DNA from: Stercorarius parasiticus
Taxonomy: Eukaryota > Chordata > Aves > Charadriiformes > Stercorariidae
Assembly (NCBI GenBank): GCA_013396915.1
Contig: VWZL01002213.1
Coordinates: forward strand, 391,348-455,347
Direction: 5' to 3'
DNA length: 64,000 nt
The translations under genes and the position numbers were made by a program. Positions 1 through 14,200 of the stretch are shown here, piece by piece. The notes under the pieces were generated by a model. The model did no database searches. It saw nothing but the letters and a program-made list of their open reading frames with translations, and had not been told where the DNA came from. How positions within the stretch are numbered: the stretch's first letter is position 1; each line of letters starts with the position of its first letter.

Positions 1-1590
1 TCTGGACTTAGATATATAAAAACTCCCGAGGTTGAAAGGTTTGACAAATGAATGGCAAAATTCCCTGTAATCCCACCGAGCTGGTGTCCGTGGGCTTTTT
101 GGTCCGGCTTCACTCCCAGGGCCTTGCAGATGGTAACAGAAGCTGCGGGTCCACATGGAGCACCAGAACGATGCTGTTACAATTGGGAAGAATTAAGCTC
201 TCAGAAGTTGAAATAAACGCCTTGTTCAGGCTCAACGTGGTGGATGTTACTTCGGCTCGTGGTAGTTAGATGTGGAAATAGCCTATTAGGTTAAATCCTC
301 TCCCTTGCCAGCGTCGGATGTGGACTGTGGTCCTGAGAAACCTTATTCACACAAATTGTTCTGTCTTATGTGATGCTTCCCACTGAAGTAAAAACAAACT
401 CCAAGGCTATTCCTTCCTCTGAGCTTCCCTCTACATCCTGCCTCTTTTGTTTCTAACAGAGGTTAGGAATGCCGGCTGCTCGGGATCTGGGGCTTCAGCA
501 GTAAGACTGTTACACTTAAACTGTAGACAGTGCCATAGCGGTGAGATGAGAGACAATGAAATATATTTCCAGGGGTTTCAGTAAAAAATGTACTACTAAG
601 AGAGTATTAATTGATCTAACTATCTTCAGAACTTATTCACTTATTCTTTAACTAAGTTAATATACTGGAATTATTGGACAAATGCGAATCAAAATCTCTT
701 TTCTTCAAGTATTTTTGATTTTATCCTTTTTCTTTCATGCAAAAAAACCTGTGAATCTCCTGGTTGCTTTTTCCTTTTTTTTTTTTTTAATAGTAAGATG
801 AGCTAGGAATGCTTAACAAAAATTTTAAAAGAAATTGAATTTACATGAAGTAAAAGAAAATATGTTACATAAAAAAGACAGTAACAGGATTTCTTTTCAT
901 TCCTTTTTTGATGAGGTTGACTCTTAGAAATTTTAAGGATATATTTTATTAAAATTATTTCAATGCTTACATCTTACATATTCCAGTTGCATTTTAAAAT
1001 ATTTTATATTATTTTAGTGGCATATTTTCAGTTCTGAAGAATGACAGTCTTTCAGTGCTGCATTTTTTTAATGTTGGGGTTTCTTACATCTGGTTTATCA
1101 TTAAAAAAAATATGCGTGAACTGATATTCCCTCATAACGGCAGGAGTTTATAGTAAAAAGGGATTGTGAAAGTGAGGGGGAAGTAGGGAAGAATTAAAAA
1201 TAATGGCAGAATAATTCTTGTAATCACTCAGGACAGGATAAGCATGAAATGCAACTATAATATGAATGATAATCTGAAGGGGGAAGTAACAGCTGAAAGA
1301 CTGAAAGAATTTCAATTAAAATATACTAAGCTTAACTGACTGTGCAGATAAAGCACACCGATACAGCGATGATGGACACTACATAAATGCCAATGCAGAT
1401 TCCCAGAGCACAGCAAACAGTTTAATTAAAAATGAATTTCAATACAATTATTGTTTTACCCTGACAAACAACTACAACAGAAAGTCATATTTCACCGTAG
1501 GAGCTCCCGACGCATGAAGCATTTCATTGTAGGGTATTCATGAACCCTGGTTTTGTCTCAGACCTCATAATGGACAGTTGAAACATACAG
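1..1590. other. Intergenic AT-rich DNA, no gene seen
   Basis: No splice-bounded coding segment, RNA gene or recognisable repeat was found. The stretch is AT-rich with homopolymer runs, including a long T run near 775-790. The only open frame here, at 48-269, has no family resemblance and no splice context. Confidence 0.6.
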
Positions 1591-1654
1591 CAATGACTAT
1601 ATCCTTGTATCGGTCCTTTGTTCTGGAATTTTATCTAAAGATATAATTACGGGG

Positions 1655-2060
1655 AAGGCAGTGGCATCAGGCGGAGACCCCCCTTTGGCGCAGGCGGCTG
1701 AGCGCGTTTCAGCGCTTTGGTTATGTTTCAGTGCCCTCTCGTGGCTCGCATGCCGCGGGGACACGGGGGACAGGCAGCCCCACGCAGGGACACTGCCACC
1801 CAGGGAAGCCCCCGGGTGGGAAGCCCTCCCATCCCACCTCACCTTCCCGTGCTTTCGGCAGGGCCAGTCATGCCAACACCCTACGGCAACACCGCCTGGG
1901 CATTACCACCATCCCCATGGGGCCACACAGGCTGGCGGGGGTCAGACGTCATCTCACACGGGTCCTGGGTTGCAGCCCCGCAGGGCCGAGCCCATCTGAC
2001 CCAGGAGGAAGCATAGACCACCATCATGGTCTGCGGGGGATGCTTGCCATTGACCCCGTT
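1655..2060. other. GC-rich intergenic block
   Basis: This is a locally GC-rich, CpG-containing patch (for example GCGCAGGCGGC near 1690 and CCGCGGGG near 1752) inside AT-rich DNA. Several overlapping frames stay open on both strands, as expected by chance in GC-rich DNA. None resembles a protein family or is bounded by convincing splice sites. It could be a small CpG island or regulatory patch, but nothing proves this. Confidence 0.35.
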
Positions 2061-2239
2061 GGCCCCGTTTCTGGCCCGAGTCTGGACTGCTCGCACTCTC
2101 GCCGTGCAATGACTCACGCTCTTGTCATGTACCTGGGCATCAAAGGATGCTGCAGCCTGAGGGGTACCCGCCTGCGCGGGGTCTCCGTAACAGTCAGGGG
2201 TTACGGACTGTATGATGGCCACTTCAATACGTAGTCATG

Positions 2240-5200
2240 AATTTCAGGGTTCCCTGGCGATCTATACGTACGTGCCATTTAAAACCTCTTTCCTGTCTGC
2301 TTTGTTCTTCTAAAATTTTTTTGCACCAGCATCTTCTGTCTGCCCCTTCCTCTCCTCCCAAACGAAGTAGTGCCTCTCACAAACCGCAGTTCTCGGAGCT
2401 CGGATGCAGGTTGAGGAACAGGCAGGTTATGGGCAGCTGCCGAGGGAGCATCCCACGCACATCCCTGTCTACAACTTGCTTTCAGAAATTAAGTTTCTTG
2501 CTTCCTCCTAGTCCCAAAACGTGCTGCCAGTCATGCTGATTTGTACCAGACCATGTGGTACACGTGCTCTGATACAGAAAAACCCATCTAATTCTAAATC
2601 GAAGTCACTTATCTAAGCCTGGTTAGGAGCCAAGCTGTGACCATTACATTCAGATCACTTATGACACAAACTAGATTTAAACACACATCTCAAGAAGCAT
2701 AAACCTGTGTCTTCTGACTTTACGACAGTTTTAGATGATGGTAAAAGTCAAAACCACCACCATAATTACCCATCTATTTCTCATTGTGTTTTCTGTAGTG
2801 CCCATCACCGTAAAACCTAGGATATGATGTTTGAAAGTTAAATAAATGATGTGAAACTTAGATCTTTGTTTCAGCTAGGCATTTTTTACAGCATCAGAAC
2901 TGAGTGCAAGCTGTAAGTCTTGTCTGTGCACCGTGTCTTTTATTGCTTCCTTGCTTGTACAGTGCAGCTTGGGAATTTTAAGACAGAGGAGGGTGTATAA
3001 ATTGCACAGCTCTGTATTGCAGGTGAAACTGATGCCTGCTGTAACACTGCTGAAGGTAGGAGAGCTGTAAATGAGAAGGACTTTCGCTCCATGTTTAGTA
3101 TAACTGTTTCACCCAGCAGCGCGTTGCCCAGCCCCTGGAGCCTTGTGCTGAGAAAGAGACAGCAGGCGGAGAACGCTTGTTGGTTTTTAGAAAATTTTAG
3201 TTGAGCAAGAGTCGTCTTCCTCTGTTTTTCATGTCTCTGCGAGTCTGTGTAGACACCACTTTTCATTTTAAGGAAGGCAGCAAATCAAAGCCAGACCAGG
3301 TCTGGGGAGAGTTTTTCCTCTGTTACTGATATCCTCTAAAGGTGTGGGAATTTCCCAGTAAGATGTTGTTGTATCACTGTTTTTATCTTCTGCTGATACT
3401 GAACCGATGTTCCTGGTGTGGAGAGGTTTCTTATAAAGGTGTTCTTGCAAAGAGGAGGAGGAGAGGTACTGGAAGTCAACTCTCTATGCCTGTCCTGGTT
3501 CTTACTGATCGGGGATTATGAAGTGTCAGTGGAACTGAGGCAGGGCTGGAGGCATGCCTAGATGGTACCCTGACAGCAGCAGTGACTTGCAGGTAGCTGC
3601 CACTTCTGCCTGCTTTCCCAAGGGGAAAACCCCATTCCTTATGAGGTGACTGAGGGAGAGGTCCCCGTCCTGCCCTTGTGACCCACACACACCTCTGCTC
3701 TCATGTGATGCTCAGTGAGAAGGTTCAGGTGACTCCACACAAGCATGTCCTAGGCTCACTGCTAGTCATTGCCTGTGGAAAGGGATGGTCTCCTTTCTCT
3801 CCTGTCCCTTACCTTGGGTTTATGCAGGATCAGTATGGGCCAGGTTTTTGCTTAGAGGGACTCAGCAGAGTTTTCACCTCAGGATGCAAGAACCAAGATT
3901 TTGGGTGAAGGTGGTGAGCAAAGCCCTGCCAGCACCTTCACCATGTTCCTCTCTGTCAGAAGCACAAAACTACAAAACTGTAAGACTGGTGTGCTCCTGG
4001 AGACAGACCCTCAGGGGAGCTGCTGGTGAACTTGGGGGCCACAGCAGAGATGTAGACTCTTGTAGGCAAACTTGCAGGTCATGCCACAGAAATGTTAAGT
4101 GTGTGCCCAGTGGTGGGAAGAGCAGAGGCACTTAGTGGCAGCAGCCCATTCCTACGCCTGTATGTTGAAATGTAGACACACCATTGCTCTGCCAGTCCCC
4201 GAGCAGCTCATTTCGCACGGATCAAGCTGGTGAGAGAGAGTTTATTTGCCCATATTGGAGTGAAGTCTGTTGCCATGACCTTGCTTTTCTGTGACTTCTA
4301 TTCTAGTGAGCCCTATCTTGTTGCTCACTGACATTTCCTTGAATGCAACTGTTATTTACAGAACGAGAGGTGAATGCTCAGCCATGTTTTTGGAAGCCAG
4401 TGGCAAAGGGCAGGTTAATGGTTACTCGTGTGCTAACACAGACTCTGACCCACGCGGTGCAGCCAGCGCGGTGGCGAGCGTCGCTATCATCTGCTCACAC
4501 AGCGCGGGGTGGCACAACACAGAGACTACCTAGAGCAGCACCGGCTCCTCGCTTTGCCTCATCTCTCATTAGCAGCAGCCTCTACAGCAAGAGACACTTC
4601 TTTCAAAACTTAAAAAGTGAGCGTGAACGCTGTTCAAAAGCCTGCTTGTTAGAAGAGTAGAAACGAGTGGCAGCCTGAGCTGGAGAGATATAGAAGACTT
4701 AAAATACATATATATGAATCATATATGCCAGCCTATAAGCCAGGGCGTATAGAAACTGACCTTTCTCTTTCATCACCACAGAGTAAATAAACTGCATAAT
4801 TTGCTCCATCCCGCGAGTACTTGTCCCCTCTCTGCTGCCTGTCCCGATGTCACTTGCTGCAGCTGCGTTTGGCAGCTTTGCTCCCTCCCTCTTCCCTCTA
4901 TTCCTTCTCCTTCAGACAGCACAGAGGGACACTCACTCTTCTATCTTCACCGTTTCTTCACCAAAAATATGGCCCAGTTCATTTGGGTGCAGGGATGAGT
5001 CCTGATCAGTGGGGCAGAGGCAGTGTGGAGGGAAAACATAGGACTGCTTTGTGGAAGGGCATCCAAAACAGTCCCAGTATGCCATACTGTCTTAGATACA
5101 GAGATTTAGGTGGCTGGATGCTCATCAGAAAAGGAAGAGTTCCTGCTATTGGTGGAGGAAAACAAAACCGTGTCTGAGTAGAGACATAAATACTTTTCAA

Positions 5201-8200
5201 AAAATGCATAAGAGTGGAGCACTCAGACCTGCGCTAGTACATGTTCAGGTACTCAGCTTTCAGTTCAGATTCAATGTGTCATCGCATTTTCACAGTCTTG
5301 TCTGAGGAGGTATCTGCTTCAGCTTGAAGAAAGTCCTCAAGAGTAAACACATTTTTACATTTGCTAGCTAAACTGCACAAAAAGTTAAGGTCCTCCAAGC
5401 TGAAGATCTACATTTATTTTGTCCTTGAGATAGGCCATCTCCATCAGAAGATGTGTATCCTTCACTTGTAGAAGTAAACAAATACTCTACATTAAGCTGA
5501 TGCATAAAATAAGCTAAGAAATCCCCTTCCTGTGAATACAGCAGCCTGCTAAGAGTCTCAGGTAAGTGGCACTAGAAATACATTAGTTCATGGAGGCTGG
5601 AAAAGATTTGCTTAGTATTTTTAGCCCAGATGACAATTTTGCTAACCTCCCTCCCTTTTGAACATTTTTCATGTAAATATTTTTCAGTAGTAAGTACTGC
5701 AAGTAACAGAAACTGTGTGGTAAAGGAGTAGGGAAATTTAAGAGAAACATGTGAGACTGGCGATGCTGGAACCGAGACCTGCCATAAAATACCAGCTCTG
5801 CAGCCTGATATCCTCTGCTCTTTGGAGGGTTTCCGCACTGAAAGACTTCAAAGTTCCCCTGTGTACAAATGAATTTGATATCCACTAGGCTGCACACACG
5901 TACTTCATCCATAACGACAACACACGGTCCACCTCAATGGATTTAGCCAGGAACCTTGTCCCCCTAAACGTGCCTACGAGCGGGTGCATGTGCTGGAGAC
6001 ATGAACCTCAGCGGTGTCTCTGAGCATCAGCCCCACCGTGCCTTTTGTGGCCGAACTCTGAAGGGCCCGGGGTACCACTCGGGATAGCTGACTTCAATGT
6101 AACACTGAGGCCTAGCCATAAAACAGGAGTATGAGCTCTCTATTCGTTCTTGACTGCTGATTTCAGGTATTCACTAAGGGATAACCATCCTTCCTCTTCT
6201 CACACATCCCAGAAGCTGACGGGCTGTTATTTTATCAGCCTTTTTCTCATTGTTCCAAAAGACAATTTTTCCTATAAATTTCCAGATAAAGGTGAAACCG
6301 CTACCACTGAGAATTATAGATTATAGAAAGGTCAGCCTGCAAGAACACTCTCACTTGCATGCCCTGAATCCTATGCAAAGTATTTCCTAAGCCTAAAGAG
6401 CAGGAAGAATGGTAAAGACTTACTCTAATGGAAATTTTGAACGTGTATTAAACCACCAGGTGTGAAAGGAGCTTTAGGTGATGGGATTGGGGAAAAGCAT
6501 CATTTGTGGGGAAATTATGTCGTAACTGGCAAAATCATCCCTGACGCTTTCCTTTGCACTGAGGTCCGGCGTTGCAGGAGATCAGCAACTGGAAGGGGCT
6601 GTGCTGGGAGGCTGCGGTGCTTCCTCCATGCAAGGTCTCTGAGAATCAGCTAGAGGAGACTCTGGCAGGACTGGGGCAGGGGACAGATTGACAAAAAACA
6701 TGTGAATTTGTGTGATACTTCACTAATTTCTGACAGGTTGGGTTGTTGGGTGATTCAGCTGTGAGTAAACCTCTATCTCATCCCTGCTGTAACTTCAAAT
6801 TACCTTCACTTCTCCTCTCTCCCTTCCCGCACTGCTCATTTGGATGGAGGTTAGGTGACCCGGCATCCTTTATTCATGAAAGAAGCCCCGTAATATATGT
6901 ACGTTTGTTCTGTGTTCATGAGGTTAATTTCGTTTTGGCAAAAAGTGTGGAGAAGCAGCCCTGAAGACAGAAATCCTCCATTTTCCTTTCCAGAAAGAGA
7001 CGGTGTCATTTGTGCTGCAGAGTCTCCGTCCCCTCCTGCCTCGCCTCGAACAGCACGGCGTATTTCAGCTGCTGGCACAGTCCTTGGCCTTACCGAGATC
7101 GGTGCACACTGTCAGCCCAGTGGCAGACTTTACAGCTTCCCTTCCCCGAGCTATAAATTTGGTCGGGTGAACCAAATTTCTCTCTGGGGAACCTCAGAGA
7201 ACCACCAGTTGGTGGATCATGTCCTCCCCTCCTTGCTGCCCAGCTGTATCTCATGGGCAGAGGACTTGCTGGCTTCAGTACAAAATAAAAATGTCGTTTT
7301 AAAATGGGTTAGCTATCCCGTTTATAGTGGGAACTATCCCCTGTTTAATTGTGAAACTTAACACCATCACAAAATTCCTGTTTATCCCACTTGAGCTATT
7401 ATGCAACTGCTCAGAAAGAAACCACATTCGTCACTGGGGAATAATAAGTCTTATTTGTGGAGTAGCCCATGCGTGAAATCCTCTGGGCAACTAACAAAAT
7501 ACAGTCTGGTTTAAAAAAAAAAAAAAAAAGAAGTCTGAAGAAACTTCTCCATGTAGTCCAATAAATGCCAAGAGGGGTGAAATAATTTCTTAATGTTTCT
7601 AGGCCCAACGTGGTCAGCAGTAAATGAGTGTCAAAGGGATTTTTAACAGATATTTTCTGGAGTTGCATTGCTATCCTCCTCCAAACAGTTGGTAGCCGCA
7701 TGGGATGATCAGAAAAAGAAGAGAGAATACAGTTGAAGAGGTGACTATGTTTTGACCCTCAGGTCATCAGAGCACCGCTTCCCTCTCTAAGCAGCTTTCA
7801 TCTAAAACTGCTGAAAAAACCTAATACGGAGGTGGCTCTGCTGAACACTAAGTGACCTTAATTTTACCCTCAGATGTGGCAAATTAGGAGAAAAGGCCTG
7901 TTTAAAATATTTCCTGGTGAAGCCTCGAGGTCCTGTCCCAAGGGAGGAAATTTTGGTTTGTCCCTCCAACCCATGTGAGCGGGGCAGTGTCCCTGCTCCG
8001 GAGGGGATGAAGCCTCGAGGGGACCTGAGGGCTGCCGTGCCACCTTTGAAGATCTGCTGGTCCCCTGTGTCAAGCGTGGGTGTCACTGAGCGTTAACCAG
8101 ACACAGCACCAGGGAAAAAGTGTGAAGAAGGACTATAATATCCATCCCATTTTTCTGCCTGGGTGGAATATATGTGAAGTCCAGGAAGGAGACTGGGGAC

Positions 8201-11200
8201 CAGAGACAGGGGTGGTCTCCATGCCAAGGAGAGAGGAGACCTCTCACCCTTACTTACTTTTTAAGGAGAATAAGAACAAATTCAGTGTGCTATTGAAAAC
8301 CAGATGATAATTTATGCAGGTACAATATATCTCTTAATATCTTCCTTCCAACTACATTTCCTGTATTTTGCAGCTTTTATTTTAATTATTGCATTCCAAA
8401 TGACTTGCCTTTCAGTCAGCAAGACTGAAAGATCTTGAAAGACCCCAGAAGTAATTTATGAGCAATTATCTGATTTTCATTTTTAGCAGTCTGTACTGTT
8501 CCGATTTCTGTCACCTTGGAATATTCTTCGCCACAGTCTAGATAATTTAACTAATAGGAGGGACACCCATTTTAAAAGGGGGCTTTCTAATGACAGGCCC
8601 TGCTGAGCCTGCTGACACTGGTGCGGGTAGTTGGAATTATTATGGTGATTCTCAGCATTTTCATTAATCTCTTCTGCATTCTCTGGGGTTTCTGAGCTGA
8701 AACTTGCCAGGCAAGGTCTTAGCAAAGTAATAATTTTTCTTCTCTTTCCTTAGGGCCTTTTTTCCTATTGTGAGATTCTATTAAATTAGGTAAAAGTAGT
8801 TCACAAAACTACAAATGAAGACGGTGACAACAGGCTTAAGGCATATATAAGGAGTGCAATGAGAGTCTGCTGGAGCAGTGAATCCCCTCTCTCCTATATC
8901 CTCCAAAATCAGGGTCCAGCAGGGAAAGACAGGGTAATTTTTGGATGCCGAGCCACTCCTCGCTCAGGATTATGGGTTTGCTGAGGATTGCTCTCCTGAC
9001 TCTACGGTGAGGTGATGGCCACCAGCAGGGCACTGCAAAGAGGTCCTATGGCCATGTCCCCATGTGTGGCCTGTGACATGGTCTGACAGCAACCGTGCTT
9101 GCCCCTGAGCTCCTCAGAGGCAGAAGAAAGTGGTGGAGCAGCAGCACATGGGAAGCGAGGAATTAAATGCATGCGAAGTGCCATGTGAAGGCCCATCAGC
9201 TGTGGTTTCCCCACCTGGCAGGACACAATGCAGAGCACATTTCTTCCCTCAGTGCTTGCCTGGGCACAGCTAAAGTGTTCTCCAACACATGTGGGGGAGC
9301 AGAGTGGTGTGGGAGGTACTGCGGTGTGGGTTTGCACAGCCAGGTGACCGTGCATTTCACCCCCCTGCCTCTCTACCAAATGAAGGAAGTTCTCCAGCTC
9401 AACTGCATTTGACCAGCCCTGAGAGCACAAATTGTACATGGAAGAGCTGGTGAAACCAAAGGTCTTACATTTCTGAAGCGTAAGGTCTCTGAAAGGTTCC
9501 CTCATGGATGCACACTCTTCTTGAGGCGGCAGGACCCAGATATCTTCTGTCACTATGTCACCAGCTGAGGAGAGGGTGCCCACAACTCTTGCAAACAGAA
9601 TTAGCCCCATGAGCAGGGCTTGCTTTGCCCTGGCAAAACGAGCGTTTCTTCATTCTGGTCACTAACAGAAATCATGTGTTTTCATCCCCCTTGGGTCCAA
9701 TTTGCCTGTTGAGTCTACTGGCGCTTCAGAAGACAAGAAAGCCCCTCTATTTGCCTGTACTGCATCGACTGCAGGAGGCCTCATTTTTGTGTGGAGTGTT
9801 TGGGCGCTACCACAATCCAAATCACGAATGTCACTTTTGTGTTTATCTTCTCTTCCCTTTGATCTTCCCCACACTCTGATTGCTGATAAGACTCAGCTAG
9901 CTTAGAAACAAATATTTATTGCAGCTGTGCTCTTCCATAAATAGCAGTTGTATACTTTTAATCAGACCAACTTTCATTATTTTTTTTTTTTAAAAGCGTG
10001 TATCTGGAAGCTAAAGGGAAGGAAAGCAAACCCATTTAGAAAGGCACAGGGTATGGGCATGTGCATGTGTCCCAGTCCTCCACAGTACAGCGTGCAGAGC
10101 TGAGCACAAAAATGACTGCTGCTCTCGGCAAACAGCAGAGTCTTTAGACATTTAAACATTCAGCATGCAGAGGAAGAAAAGACATGGCAGCTGCCAGTTA
10201 GCTGGGAGGTTTTGTTTTATTTCTCTCTCTGTTCCTCTTGAATGCACTTAGAGAGGATGGCTCAGAGGATTCAAACTTCCTTGCTTGCTTGTGGGAAAAA
10301 AAAATTCGTCCCTGCTTTGGGAACCCAACTTCTCTACCCAAGCGGGAAGTCACAGATATAGCACATCAGTGGGTAAGAGAAATGCTTGCCTTGCCCCCAC
10401 CCCGGCACATCAGAAGTGAAACCTAGGTCAAGCCTTTTCATGTGTTGCTCATAGCTTCTTTAAAATAGTGTTTCCACTGATGCACACCAACATGATGAAC
10501 ATTTTTCATGTATTATTAATGCGTTTCTTTGTACCATGTCCCGAAAAAAAAAAAAAAAAGTTTTGATTTATTCCACACCTTAAACCCAATGTGACAAACT
10601 AGTGAGATGGCAGCGGGCTGTCTCTTTCTTTCTCCAAGATTTGAAAACTGAACTTAAAAGTCTGGAATTATACTCAGATGCATTCCACTCTTGTAATATT
10701 AACATTTTTTTTATTACCTGAACTATTTTCCCTGTCTCCCTTGACTCCCACAGCAGGGACTCTCATATTATTTCCTGCAGTGTTCCACCCCCACTTTCAG
10801 AGACCTGGATTTGAGGAGCTGCCCTACCGTTTATCAAAGCTTTTCCCTTGGTCATCAGAGAGAGTCTTGTCTGGTTTGGGCTCTATGAAATCGTCTGCTT
10901 CTACTTTTTTCCTTGCTTTTTCTTCCTCTTCTTTGTATCGAGTTATCTGTTCACAGCTGAGTAATCTCAGTAGAACTGCGGGGATGGAGATCTTGCCTCG
11001 CGTCAAAGATACAGAACCTTTTTCAGCTGAGCCAGGGATTGGCGATACGGACAGGTATTTATAAGTGCACACACAAAGTAGGTATGAGGTGTCCGCTGTG
11101 GCAATTCCTGTGCAATATTGTATTGATCATGTACACCTCTGACCTCTTTTTCTGCCCTCTCACCGTACAGTTCACCTCCACCAAGACTAACTACTTCCAG

Positions 11201-14200
11201 CCTTCTTTACTACTCTGCGCCTCTCAAGCAGCAACCGTCTTTCTGGGAAAAACAAAACAAATCAAAACAAAACCAACCGACAGAAAAAAAGAACCCAACA
11301 AAAAACCAATCAGAAAAAGGAAAGTCTCTGTTTCTTTTCTTCAAGTTGTAGGATTTTCTCCTAGACCAGAGCTGTAAAATTTATAATATCCATTCTTACA
11401 TGAGCTGACATGTTTGAAGCTCAGTAGATTGTAAAACAGGCTAAATCATCACCATATTTATCCCACAGAGATTTGGGAATCATTTGAGAAGAGAGAAAAA
11501 AACCTCATTTTTAAGATGGAGGTAGGTTGTGAGATAATAGACTTTAAATAGTCAGTGTTGTTGCGCAGAGAAAAATCACAGATCATTTCCCAGTGAAACC
11601 ACTGATACCAGATTTGTAGACAGACTCTATCATCAGCAGATATTTTAAGTACACGGTATTAATATAGGTGATGCAACTGAAGAGTGGTGTGGTATGTCTC
11701 TAAGCAAATAATTTCGCTGGACTTGCTCGGGGGTTAAATTCTTTATGTTTTTTCAACTCTCCCGTTCGTCGTGCTTTTTTTCTCAGAACGTAAAGCCTCT
11801 CTCCTGCCTATGCTTTACCTCTTAAGCTCTTTAAAAACATTTCTCTCTGCAATCCTTTTTGGAGTGTAGTGAGTTCACATATGTAGAAATTGTTGGTTGT
11901 TCCTAATCTCTGTCCATTTGTGTGACGGTCCTTTGAGTAGGAGCGTCTTGGAATAGAAATGAGTCTCCCCTTCCTGAGGGTTTGGAAATCATCTCGCCCA
12001 AATCAGCATCTATGATAAAGATGCTGACACCGGTGTTGCGGATGGCTATTATTTATTTATGTTCTCATGACTGGGTAATGGAGTTCTCTCACCTGATATT
12101 AATAGAAATATCTTTTTACAGCAACATTACGTATGTGAGTAAAGATGATGGGGACATTTTAAACTTCACTAATCAGTTCCTTGAATGGAGATCTAAATCT
12201 GCTTTCTCTGTATTTGGTTTTCAGTTATTTGGGGGAAAAAATTATTTTTTGTTCCAAACACCATTGGCACATTTTCCTTAAAAAAAAATACAAGAGAGAG
12301 ACAGAAAGAGAGAGAAGATTATGCTTCTGCTGGGTTTCTATGTTGCAGCCCTTTCTGAGTATATGCACTTGTGGGGGAGCTAATCACTTTCTGTGGCTAC
12401 TCTAGCTGACGACCGTAATCACAAAAGCATTGATGTTTGCGTGAGATCCTGAGCTGTGCGCAGAAAGCAAATTTTGAATGCTGAAGTGAATGTAAGGAAA
12501 GAAAATCTCATTCTAAGAGTGATACTCGGCAATCTGCTAATAAGGCAGTGAAAAGGCAAGCCGTAAGAGCTCTATCCACCAAACCAAGATTTACCAGCCT
12601 GGCTTAATCCACCCTTACTAGAGGGTTGTAGGAGACTGTTTTGCTAATGGTTACAGAACACAAAAGCCATAAGGTACTAACAGACATCTTGTAAACAGAA
12701 AAAAGTGGGCAAATCTATAGAATAAATTATACATAATTTTTCCCCACTTCTTTTGCCTGCCAGCATAACTATGCCCATACTGTGCTGAAAAAAGGGTTTT
12801 CACAGATTTGTGATGTTAACTGTTGAATCTATATTTATGAGTTTCCGTGATGTTTCTGTAATAATATTATTAACATCTTTTTTACTTAGTATGAGACACT
12901 AAGGCAATCAACGCATGAAACTCACCCGCCTGTAACAGTAGCTGGTTCATTAGCAGCGACTGCTGTAAAGAGTGCCGTGAACATTAAGGAATATGCAACT
13001 ATTTTTAGCAGGCACTCGATATTCTGTGCAAATCCAGCATGGGAAAGGGGAACAGAATTTATAAACTTCTCGTTGGCAAAGAATCCTTCCCAGAATGGCA
13101 TCATTCAAACTTCTTATACCTTTTCTTTCTAGTCCTGCACCCTAAGGTGCTGGTGAAAAAACATGAATAGCACAAGTCTCAAGGCAGACCCAGGGAGGAG
13201 TTGTTGGTCAAACTGGTCATCCGTTTTGAGTGTTGTCCCCTGAGTGTGGTTCTACCGACAGCTGTGCCCATATAATATTTTGTCTAGTTCCCATTTTCAC
13301 AATTAGCTCTTGAGAATATCATGTTGGGCTCTTTCAAAAGCCTCATACCATCTTCAGACATACCCTGCTCATGTTGAATTCTGCTCTGTATCTCTTCTGC
13401 TCTTAGTATTTCTTTTTCTTTCAAGTGAGACCAGGAGAGATGGGGAGGCAGTCCCTGACATGAATGGCAGAACCTGGATCTTGCACCTCTTTGAGAATCC
13501 CCAAATTTGGTAACACCCAGATCCTTTGGTGGGGATTTGGTGGCCTCACCATCGATGTATGGTCAAAGAGGCCAACTTCAGCACTCAAATCAAACCTCGC
13601 CACTGTGAGGAACAGCTGCACACTGATGGCAGGGTGCTGAATACGTCATTTTGACTAGGACAGAGTGCGAACATATTCAGTTCTTAAACTTTATTTGATC
13701 AGATTGGAAGTCTCCTTGTTCAACAGAAGAGCTTGAAGCAGCATGTGGAAGTGACAGCTAGGGAAAATGCCATCATTAGGATTATTTCCTAATGTCTGTG
13801 GCTCTCCGTCAGCAGACAGATATGCTGAAGCAACGCACGCAGTATTTTCAAATTAATATAAAGTGTATATGAGTGGCCTTTGTAAGTTTGCTGTGTATTC
13901 AGGGAAAGCTCAAACTGAGGATTTGACCTGCGTTTGGAATTGAGTGGTCCTTTCAGTTAAGTAAAAGCTCATTTTTCATGACAAGAATCCATTTATTAGG
14001 TAAACCAAAAACCCCATAAGCAGACAGTTTTAGGATTTCAAAGTGCCTTCATACAGGTTCTAGGAAACAACTTGCAAAACATGCAGGAATTTATACGGAG
14101 ATGTTTAATAAATCAAAGAGACACTTACAACAATGAACATCACTCAGTTTAGGTGATTAGTTCTTTACAGTCATTAGGATTGGAGACCAGAGTGTGTGGA

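Noticed and set aside
9002..9610. 202-codon open frame on the - strand in the upstream intergenic region
   Set aside because: It resembles no protein family, has uneven composition and no promoter or splice context, and an opposite-strand frame overlaps it. It is most likely chance.
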